DNA of 64,000 nt from contig NJPS01000002.1 of the NCBI GenBank assembly GCA_002946415.1, forward strand, positions 310,001-374,000. The letters run 5' to 3'. The notes beneath the pieces were generated by a model. It had not been told where the DNA came from. It saw only the letters and a list, made by a program, of their open reading frames with translations, and made no database searches. The position numbers and the translations under genes were made by a program. This document shows, piece by piece, positions 32,696 to 41,604 of the stretch (position 1 is the first letter of the stretch; each line of letters begins with the position of its first letter). Origin of the DNA: Rutstroemia sp. NJR-2017a BVV2 (taxonomy: Eukaryota; Ascomycota; Leotiomycetes; Helotiales; Rutstroemiaceae).

Positions 32696-35600
32696 ATGTA
32701 TCCCCCAAAGGGGAACACGCAGGCTGCTAGCCTGACCATCTTAACGAAAGCTCCAAATGCCTCAAAGCATGTTGAAGCTAAAGCTATCGATATTGTTGCC
32801 GTTCATGATCTCCATATACCAGGAAATACGCCTTGGGAGACGGAAGGTGGCGCCTTGTGGCTACGCGATTTCGTTCCCAAGGATATTCGTGGGGCAAGAG
32901 TATTCGCATTCGACTACCAAACTTCGGACTTCTTACCCGGAAAATGGGACGAGTTTGCACATATAACGAAAACACTTTTGGATGAACTTAAACGGGTTCG
33001 TGATCAGGTACCTGAGTCTCGTCCACTTGTTTTCATCTGCCATGGATTCGGTGGTCTAATTGTCGAAGCAGTGAGTTTCTGACCAATCTCCATTTCTCAT
33101 AACGAATAGAATTAATTTATTGTAAAGGCTCTTCATCGGGCGAGGGTAGAGGAGTCGATTTATCCTCGAGTTGTCACGTGTGTTAAAGGAATTATATTTC
33201 TAAACACGCCTCAGCAGCAATCGTCGAAGGTGCTGTGGCCAAATTTGTTGATGCGTGTTGCAAGAGCAAACATCCCCACCAATCCCAGCTCAGAGAGCTT
33301 CTATTCCGAACTTTGCGGAAGAATAGAAAGAAATGCGGAGGGTCTCCAAGAAGTGCCGACTCGCTTTGAAGCACAAGCGGCCAAAATTAAAGTCTTTTCT
33401 TTCTTCGCAGAGCTGCCAACACCTTGGCAAAAAGAACGCGTGGGTTTCTCACTTCATTTTCAGATGCTTAATGCTAACATTAATGTAGAGTGTGGAGAAA
33501 TCTCATGTGAAGCTTGGACTTCCGGATGCAAAGACTACGATGATGTCTGGTTGTGATCATCATTCTTGCGCTAGATTTCCCAGCAGAGAAAATGAAAACT
33601 ACGTGACTCTAATTCAAAAATTCAAGAAAATCCTCAAGAGTAGTAATGAACCTCAAGAGGCAGCATTATCTTCACCAAAGCAGAGTACAAAAGAAGCGGG
33701 GAGAGGGGCTGAGAAGGGAGAAGGCAAACGAGGTAATTCATCATGCATTACACCTATCAACAAAGATATTAGCTTACATATCACTCAGATAATCCAGATC
33801 GCTTACATCCCATGCCTTTATGGGATCCAAATAGGAGTTACGGGAACTTAACATCAGAACATATACCGCAACTGCAACAGCCTAAGCAAACCCTAAATAG
33901 TAAGACTTCAGGGCCGCTTCAAAAAAACCCAACGGACTGGACCAATGGAACTCCTAGGGGCCAATTGAAAACCTCAAAGTCGGAGAGTGGGCTCCTTGCA
34001 AATAACTTCAAACATTCAACCTCGGGAAATATTTCAAAAGACCATTCCTCGAGCAAAACAACGCCTCCCGCACGTGATGTCTCTCAGAGATTGGATCTTC
34101 CTATGCGACCAGTAGTCAATCCGCCTATTCCACAAATACCCAGACAGTTTGTACCTCAGCAAATCAATCAAACTATCCACCAAACATACCCGCAGCCCAT
34201 GGCCCATTCAGACAGCCAGCCCATGTCCCAAGTATACAAACAGCCTGTGTACCAAGCAGTCGATCGAGCTCCACATCCAGCGATTGCTGCTCCACGACCT
34301 CCACCTCCTGCTCATCCATCTAGCGGACAGCAACATGGCTATCCCGCCCCGAGTTCCCAAGGACAGCCCTTATATCGACCATACCAAACCCCTTGGATTG
34401 ACGCTACGCAGATGCGACATGAGCCAAGACCCCTTCCAACATCTCGACCAGCACAGCATCCAACCAAGAAATATCCAGAGCAATTCAATTCAAGTCCAGC
34501 CAGGCCTCCACCTGCGTACAACCAAGACTACAATGTCCAGCGGCCAGTATATGCGCATAATGGCGCGGCTGGTCGATATGCATCCAATTCCTATCATGGC
34601 ATACATGATGCTATACCATTATCAAACATGAGCAACGCGAGACCTCCAGTTGAGCGAATGCCGGTACCATTACCACATCAGCAGCAGATAATTAGCAAAC
34701 CTCCAAAGCAACAAAGACCAATGGATTCTTCATATCCGAAGTTAAATTTCAAGCCATTGCCTGGAAATCCTCCAGTGACAACCAAGACTCCCAAGCCTCC
34801 CAAGCAAAAAGCTGGCGAAAACGGGGTCAAGGTTTCTAGCACACCTGTGAAGAATGGAAATCATGCTATACATGATACCTCGAAGCCAAAGGGCCAACTC
34901 TTTGGCAGCCTTTTCTCGTCGTCTGCGGAGCACAAAAGTCCCTCGAAGGTACCGAACAGCGGACTGCATGGTTTAATGCCTTCTCACCAACAACCTACTC
35001 ACCAAAAGCCTATCCATCAAAAACCTATCCATCAACAACCTGTTCAACAGCAACCTATCCACCAGAAACCTATTCACCAACAGCGTACTCACCAGCAACC
35101 TATCCAACAAAAACCTGTTCACCAAAAACCCGTTCACCAGCAGGCTGCCTACCAACAGCCTGTTCGTGAACAGGTACGCAAACCTGATTCTCAACCCAAC
35201 TCTACAAAAACTAAAACGGATCCAAGCCATGAGCACAAGCATCCTAAGCACAAGAAAACGCATCAGGATAGTCACCACGAACATTTAAACTCACAGGACG
35301 ATGCATCTCATGATAAAAAGAGTAAAACAAATTCCAAATCCGACAAAAAAGATCAAAGTCACGACGAGGTTCATGCTAAGGAAAGTAAGAAAGAATCAAA
35401 ATCCGACCAAAAAGATCCAGACTACAATGAAGCCCATGATAAGAAGAGTAAGAAACACCCAGGATCTGACGACGAAGATACAGAGAACGAGGAACACGGA
35501 GAGAAAGAGAAAGATAATACTAGCAAAACTAAAATCGGGGCTGTTCCTGTGGCGGGATTGATGACGGGCATTGTAGCGGGTTCTTTGCTCGCTAGACGTG

Positions 35601-35926
35601 ATAATCGTGGTGAGAGTACGGAAATTGGGGAAGAGGAAGAGGAAGAGGCTGAGGGGAAAGAGGGGAGAGAAGGGGATGAGAAAGAGGGGGAGGAAGAGGG
35701 GGAGGAAGAGGGGGGGAAAGAGGGGGAGAAAGAGGGGGAGAGGGAAGAAAATGCAAGTCACAGCACAATTGATGAACGGGAGGAGTATGTTGGGAGTGCG
35801 GAGAGCTACGAAAACAGAAATAATGGGGGTAATGGGGATAACACAGATTATGGTGGAGTCGGCGAGGAGGAGGAGTTGAATGAGGATAATACACATCAGG
35901 GTGTAGATCGTGAGATCGAGGTCAGC

Positions 35927-35974
<48 letters not shown>

Positions 35975-36640
35975 ATAACCCAAGGTATAAGTACTGAGAG
36001 GGTGGTGGACGATAATACCACATATCGTGGTATGACTGATCAGGAGGCATATCGGGGCTTCAGTCGTGAGGGTGTGATGGACAGGGAGCGAGTGGTGGAC
36101 GATAATCCCACATATCGTGACATATTTGATCATGATGAGGAATATCAGGGTTTCACTGGCGATATTGCAGCGAATAGGGAGATCCATGATCATCAAGACT
36201 ACATGATGCAAAACAGAGATATAGGAAACAATGAGTGGAATCAGACCACGTATAGGGATTACAACGAGGTGGATAGGGGAGGCTATGATCGTGGAGATTA
36301 TATGGTCCAGAACAGAGGTATGGAGAACAATGAGAACAAATGGCAGAACACAGACCAGAACACGTATAATGGGTACAGTATGGGCGAGAGCGGATGGGGA
36401 GATATGAGAGAGGTGCGAGAAGATGCAGAAGATTTAGATGGATCAGAAAGCTCAGACGACTCAGAAGCATCAGACGACTCAGAAGCACCAGACGACTCAG
36501 AAGCACCAGAAGATTCCGACGACCCGGAGGAATCTGAATCCGATGAACCTGATGAATCCAATGAATCAGACAAGTCCGAGGACTCAGATGAACCGGAAGA
36601 ATCAGATAGCGAAGACGATAAGTGCTGCGGTTGTTTTTGA
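32696..36640 (+). CDS. Alpha/beta-hydrolase-like protein with glycine zipper and CaaX-like end
   Basis: Four exons, 32696-33070, 33128-33439, 33489-33732 and 33789-36640 (introns 57, 49 and 56 nt); 1260 residues. Residues 30-300 form a SesB-type alpha/beta-hydrolase fold: IDIVAVHDLHI, ARVFAFDYQ, RPLVFICHGFGGLIVEA, CVKGIIFLNTP, RSVEKSHVKLGLPDA and CDHHSCARF, where the catalytic His is expected. The nucleophile elbow has Gly117 instead of Ser, so classical hydrolysis is unlikely. The remaining 950 residues are low-complexity: Pro/Gln-rich sequence, twelve [ITV]HQ[KQ]P pentapeptides (about 710-769), Lys/Asp-rich sequence, a hydrophobic segment VPVAGLMTGIVAGSLLA with GxxxGxxxG (G900, G904, G908), Glu-rich sequence, an Asp15 run, (T/A)YRG- and (M)VQNRG-type repeats, and a Ser/Asp/Glu tail ending KCCGCF. 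The last four residues (CGCF) fit a CaaX prenylation box with an adjacent Cys for palmitoylation. A membrane-acting role is inference. Confidence 0.8.
34985..35161 (+). repeat. 15-bp tandem repeat encoding HQKP-type pentapeptides
   Basis: About twelve 15-bp units encode [ITV][HQ]Q[KQ]P. The period equals that of the PSHVK repeat in the neighbouring NACHT gene, but the encoded motif differs. In-frame, so length can vary without loss of the ORF. Confidence 0.85.
35927..35971 (+). repeat. (GAT)15 microsatellite encoding Asp15
   Basis: Fifteen uninterrupted GAT codons inside the acidic tail; pure codon use marks a recent slippage product rather than an old acidic region. Confidence 0.95.
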
Positions 36641-37181
36641 AGTTGTTGTAAGAAAGATGTATGTAATACTCTGCTTAAGGTTATTATACTGTACGTAGCA
36701 TATATAATGTTTAATTAATTCGCAACGAAAAGACAGTTCTAATTCCACGCTGTGTTTCTTGTTTTTTGCGTTCTGGTGTATAAAAATGGTATGCGATAAG
36801 CCTTTGAATATTCTAGAATTGAGTGTACACATTGTGCTAGAGACCTCTTATTTGCTAGCTCTGCTAAGTAGTACTAAAGTCCATTCATCCGAGAATAAAG
36901 GATCTCAAACTTCCGGAACCGTACCAATTCCAAACATTCTTCTTTCAGCCACTCAGCTTGATCAAAGAAGTCTTTTTTCTATCAGAAAGCTAAGCTCACC
37001 ATGTATCAAAGAAACCCACATTCCAAGCAGCTCCCCCAATTGCTTTACAACATCAAGCTACCTTCACTTCATATTGGGAAAAGTATCATCAAGCTTCTCA
37101 GTTTAACATTGAAAAACGGACAGACCACATACACCAAACGCCAATATTAACCTTACTCAACACCAGCCAACCAACCCCAAA
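36641..37181. other. Intergenic region, no gene seen
   Basis: AT-rich 3' flank of the hydrolase-like gene and a pyrimidine/A-rich leader (CACCAGCCAACCAACCCCAAA) just before the ATG at 37182. No supported gene. Confidence 0.6.
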
Positions 37182-38615
37182 ATGTCCTCCCCTAACAAAC
37201 CCCCCCCCCTCACCCCCAGCCGCACCCGCCGCCCCTCCACCCGCCACTCCTCCCAAAGCACATGCACCACCTCATCCATCCGACGCTCTCTCCTCCACCG
37301 CTCCGGACAGAGCTCCGAAACAGCCATCGCTTCTTCCTCGGCGTCCTCATCCGCCGAAGAGGACCCTTCTATGCCCGCCCCCCGTGTCAAAGTGCAGACG
37401 CAAGAACAAAACCAACAACCCCAAACCCTCAAATGCAGATCCTCCCCCCTCAGCCTCCAAGCCCGGGATGGATTCGAAGCCCGCTTTACAGGGAGTTCAA
37501 CGGCGTGGGAAGCTGGGCCTGGCCCCTCTTTGATGTCTGTCCCCATGCGACGCAGAGATAAAGCGCCTGAGCCTGCGAAACTCCCCTTCAATGGGTTTGC
37601 AGATGGGGGTTTGGGGCTCGGTAGAGCGTCTGCGGGGTCAGAAGTGCGGAAACGAGGTGGTTCTCTCCTGCAATCACCTACTGGAGTGGGATTCCGACTC
37701 GGTTCGAGGAGCAAACCGTCGTCGTTAGCAAGCCGATCATCGCTCCTCAGAGCACGAAGACCGCGATCATCCCAGCTACCAGCAAAAAGCTTGTTCCCAT
37801 CCTGGGCGTCGTCTTGGTCTTGGTCCTGGAAAAATCCTGTTCTTCCCACTTATCAAACCCCCAGAAAGGGCGACGGACCTCCACCTCCAGAAGTGGAAGT
37901 AGTTCTGAGTCCAAAACCTGGCGATGCTGTTCCAGCGCTTCCTGAGGATCTCCTCGTGAAGATTACGTACGCTTGTAAGCACATCTTACCGCAGCGCGTT
38001 ACGCATAATCCCAGCGGAAGCTCCAGGCAAGAACACACGTACCGCTCGCCTAAGGCAGCGACGTTCCCCTGGCCGCCGTCGCCCTGGCCAAAAGAGCGGA
38101 AAGACGCTGTATACGCCGATGCGAAAAAAGACCAGCTGAAGATTATACCCGCGACATCCAAGCGCAATTGTCCCAATTGTCTTGAGCAGTCTCGTCGGCT
38201 CGCTGATGCATTTGATCTCTTCATCGGGTTTGTCGTTCTTCTCGGAACCATGATTTTCCTCATTCCGTTTCAATACCCCGGGACTGGGAAAATCGGGCTA
38301 TTTTCTGTGTCTGGGGAATGGGGCTGGTTTCCGCTGCATGCGGTGTGGAAGAATCCGATTGATCACTTCTATATGCCGTGGACGCTGGGCGGCTGGAACG
38401 GAGAGTGGGATCAGTATGGGTATTATGGGTATTTGTTTGGGGATTATGGACCGCCGAGTAAAGAGGGGCAGTTTGAGTTACATCGGTATGGAGTGAAGCA
38501 GCCTCGTTTGGGACGGATGTGGGGAGCAGCGGATGATGATCCGTATAGGAAATGGGATAGGTTGAGGAAGGCTAGGAGTGAAAGAGAGTGGAAAAAGAAA
38601 GGAATGAAGGGTTGA
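37182..38615 (+). CDS. Hypothetical protein with one C-terminal TM segment
   Basis: A single exon of 477 residues; not recognised. The first two thirds are disordered and rich in Ser, Pro and Arg (SRTRRPSTRHSSQST at the start). About residue 345 there is a CPNCLEQSRR CxxC motif directly before a TM segment (FDLFIGFVVLLGTMIFLIPF). The last 110 residues are aromatic-rich, with Trp/Tyr/Gly clusters (EWGWFPLHAVWKNP, MPWTLGGWNGEWDQYGYYGY) and a basic end (KARSEREWKKKGMKG). No signal peptide. The conserved-looking part is the C-terminal third. High GC at wobble positions and the long open frame support a real gene; one cannot exclude an upstream exon. Confidence 0.7.
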   Translation: MSSPNKPPPLTPSRTRRPSTRHSSQSTCTTSSIRRSLLHRSGQSSETAIASSSASSSAEEDPSMPAPRVKVQTQEQNQQPQTLKCRSSPLSLQARDGFEARFTGSSTAWEAGPGPSLMSVPMRRRDKAPEPAKLPFNGFADGGLGLGRASAGSEVRKRGGSLLQSPTGVGFRLGSRSKPSSLASRSSLLRARRPRSSQLPAKSLFPSWASSWSWSWKNPVLPTYQTPRKGDGPPPPEVEVVLSPKPGDAVPALPEDLLVKITYACKHILPQRVTHNPSGSSRQEHTYRSPKAATFPWPPSPWPKERKDAVYADAKKDQLKIIPATSKRNCPNCLEQSRRLADAFDLFIGFVVLLGTMIFLIPFQYPGTGKIGLFSVSGEWGWFPLHAVWKNPIDHFYMPWTLGGWNGEWDQYGYYGYLFGDYGPPSKEGQFELHRYGVKQPRLGRMWGAADDDPYRKWDRLRKARSEREWKKKGMKG

Positions 38616-39288
38616 GTATATGTTTTCGAGAGACAAAAAAATGCAAATAATGTAGGGATGCTTGGGGGTTGAAATTGAAAAGAAAAACACAAACGACAGG
38701 ATAAAATACCCAAAAAGTTTAGAAGAGCGTCGTAAAGTTAGAGGGTGGCATTGTATATAATTAAATATTATTATCTTGCGTATTCCATGAATGTATCGTA
38801 TTCGTTCTATTCGATATCTTGTCTCTAGTAAAAATCTCATTGGCATACAGGATGAGACCGATTCTCCAACAGCAGCAGATATACCTGGCTCTCTAGAAAG
38901 CTCGGGGATAGATCATCCTCCACAAAGGCAGGTATGTAGGACCGAAGCAGAGCAGAGACGGAGTTTGTTGGAACCTTTGCGATTTCCAATGGAAAATGTT
39001 TGCAGGACACCTTGCTGGGCGTTTGTATATAACGTAGTGGAGATTTATAATTGTAAGAAAACCAAAGTTTTGTGAGTTGATAGATGGTGAGATGTTTCGG
39101 TCCGAAAGAGTAAGGATTACCCCCCAGTATCCCAAATGTAAACCGGTTAGAGTCCAAATGCTCACTTCGCAGCATTTTGATGTAATGCTAAATAGGTCGG
39201 GAGCTCAACATGGTGTCGAGTTGTGGTCGAAGAACAGACAGATCGTACGCAAATGCACAAACGGAGCACCACAATGCCTTCAAAAGGC
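38616..39288. other. Convergent intergenic region, no gene seen
   Basis: 3' flanks of the hypothetical gene and of the Zn2Cys6 gene. ORFs on both strands are short and overlapping; nothing recognisable. Confidence 0.6.
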
Positions 39289-41023
39289 TCAGCATTTAGA
39301 TGGCAAGTATAGTTCATCCTTTACCGACCAATGTCCCGGAAGCCCATGCTCATTTCGAACGAAGGTAACCATAGTACTCTGAGCAACCCCATCATCCTTT
39401 TCGGGGTCGACCACGACTTTAGTAATCCGCGCCCAATTATCTGGTACAATATCGCCAGCCGAGTCCTTCAAATCACCGAGACCCTCTTCCTCAAACTCAA
39501 TAACTTTTTCCACGACCCAAATGACCAACTTTGAGTCCCAAAATCCGTGTCTCCGGGGACACCGCTTCATGACGTCCACGGCTTTTCGACGAACTTTGGG
39601 GTTCCTACACTTTATTGCGGTAAGATATAGAGCGGAGAGATCATGCACCTGGACTGAATACGTCGCTGGATCTTCTGTGTGGTCCTTGCCGACCGCTTTC
39701 TCGGCCACATCAACGATGCTAGTATAGATGGTCAAAAAAGAATCATGACCAAGCTCCGTGGTGAATACATTATGATTAATCCAAGTCGTCGCCAAACTGA
39801 GTTGATTTCGAAGATAGGAAGCAGCACGCTTATTCTCCTCGTCGAAAACCGAAGTCTCAAGAAGTTGGTCAAAAGCGGATACCCATCTAGGAAACTGTCG
39901 TTTTACTTCTTCAAATTCTGCTTTTCGTTCCGCCCACCACGCAGCGTCCGGGTTGGGGGGCTTGTAACGAAATGGAATTGCCATCGCATGGGCGTTATTC
40001 TTTAATATTTGTAAAGAAGTGTGAGCTTCATGTAGATCCTTGAATTTTTCGGGTTCATCCTTTTGGTGAATGAATATTTGCGGCTTGGGTGGCGTTACCC
40101 TCCCGTATATGAATGAATGCTGATTGAAATTATCGAACACTGGAGAAAGAGTATCCTCAATCAGAGTCGAGGATTGACTTGGATGAGCTTTCGTAGTCCA
40201 TGACCGAATAAGAGAAATTCCACTGTGAACATGAGTTATAGCTGCGGCGACATTGCCTAACATGTTCTCGATACATACGAAAAGAATGCAGCTCACGAGA
40301 ACAACATCCCGAGAGGCATCGTCGTGAGAAATCCGACTGGACAAGCGAGATATAGCTGCGTTGTAATGCTTCAGCGCAAATGATCTTATTTCAGCACTCG
40401 TGAAATGATTCTGCTTCCCTTCCCGTACCAGCGATTCCTCGTGGAGAGCACTCAGTGCTAAGGCCGAATGCCATACAGTCGCATCCGAGAGACCGATTTG
40501 CAGCAGCGTCCCGGTCCAGAAATCTGCATCAAAATAGCCAGAGAGCATAGTAGCCGTTCTTGATCGGAAGAAATCAAAAGATCGAGCGTCTCCGCCCATG
40601 ATCATATTGCTCGGTAGTACGGACAGATGTGCATTTGGAGAAGTTTTGGGTAGAACTCTGGGAACTGCCTTCGGAACAATGGCTTGTTGGTCCTTCGAAT
40701 CAGGATTGTTCTGTGGGTAACCATCGCAAGTAAACTGTGCACGCAAGCACCTTTTGCAAGCGGGTCTTGCCTCATCACACTTTACTCGTCGGATCCTGTT
40801 TAGCTGGTTAACCTTAACGTTCCATTCGGGTACATTGTGTGTTGCGTCTTCCCCACACCCACCTGCAGGTAATGCAGCCGTTCCTGCTTCTCGGGAGTCC
40901 TCTCCTCTTCCATTTCTTCGGGGCCTGTTGCTCAGTCCAGTCTTGACTTGGGTTAGATGTGGATTTGGACGTGGATGCGCGTATGGGTATGGGTGCGAAC
41001 GTGACTGTGGATTCGCGGTTCAT
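39289..41023 (-). CDS. Zn2Cys6 transcription factor (fungal-specific TF domain)
   Basis: Two exons, 41023-40863 and 40795-39289 (intron 67 nt, placed inside the zinc cluster); 555 residues. Joined, the cluster reads GCITCRIRRVKCDEARPACK and continues RCLRAQFTCDGY: C-x2-C-x6-C-x5-C-x2-C-x6-C, all six ligands present, preceded by the basic KKWKRRGLPRSR. The remainder is the usual helical fungal TF middle region (HSALALSALHEESLV, LKHYNAAISRLS, VLVSCILFVCIENMLG with AITHVHSGISLIRSW). It then has a C-terminal segment with RRKAVDVMKRCPRRHGFWDS and IVEFEEEG-like sequence, typical of the DUF3468-type subgroup. It acts in the nucleus; targets are unknown. The intron within the zinc cluster is a frequent position in this family. 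Confidence 0.9.
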
Positions 41024-41604
41024 ATTCTCAACTCCCCTTTAGGACTTGATTTCCCCTACTTGTGTTACCTGCGTGGGTTAGATGAGAGCCCTATCGGAAT
41101 TGTTGCAAGCACGATTCCAGCTTTGTTTGCTGTATCGTAAACTGCTGTGCCGCATTCATCTTAAAGAGGAAAGTGGAGAAATGTCGTCAATGTCTGCCAA
41201 TCAAAGGATCTTACTCGTCTCTTTCAGCAAATGAGCTTGGAGGTGCGGAAGAACAGGAATGATGGTCGACAGGGTGGGATGAAGTCTGTGCATATGTAGC
41301 TTAGTAATCTGCAAAATGTCCGAACATCTTTCCGGCGTGGAAAAGGACAAGCCGATTTGAGAAAAGATACTCTAGTTGATTGGAAGTAAACATAGAATAT
41401 ACTCTAGATGAAAATATAGACAATTCAAGGCAATGAAATCACAGCATACTAAATCGTTTGACATTATTATCGGCCTCTTATTTCTGTGCTGGAGAGAACG
41501 CTACTAATATATAATAGACACAGGAGGTCTTTAATTTTCCCTTTCCTTAAACTACATATTCCATAAATCATATCTTACAAGAATCCAATCATCATAACCT
41601 AACC
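41024..41604. other. Intergenic region, no gene seen
   Basis: Promoter of the Zn2Cys6 gene and 3' flank of the chitinase. The plus-strand ORF at 40754-41140 is mostly the shadow of the regulator's first exon. Confidence 0.6.

Noticed and set aside
35396..36211. 271-codon minus-strand ORF with hydrophobic Ile/Leu runs
   Set aside because: It is the complement of the Asp/Glu-rich codons of the hydrolase-like gene, which naturally gives Ile/Leu/Val runs.
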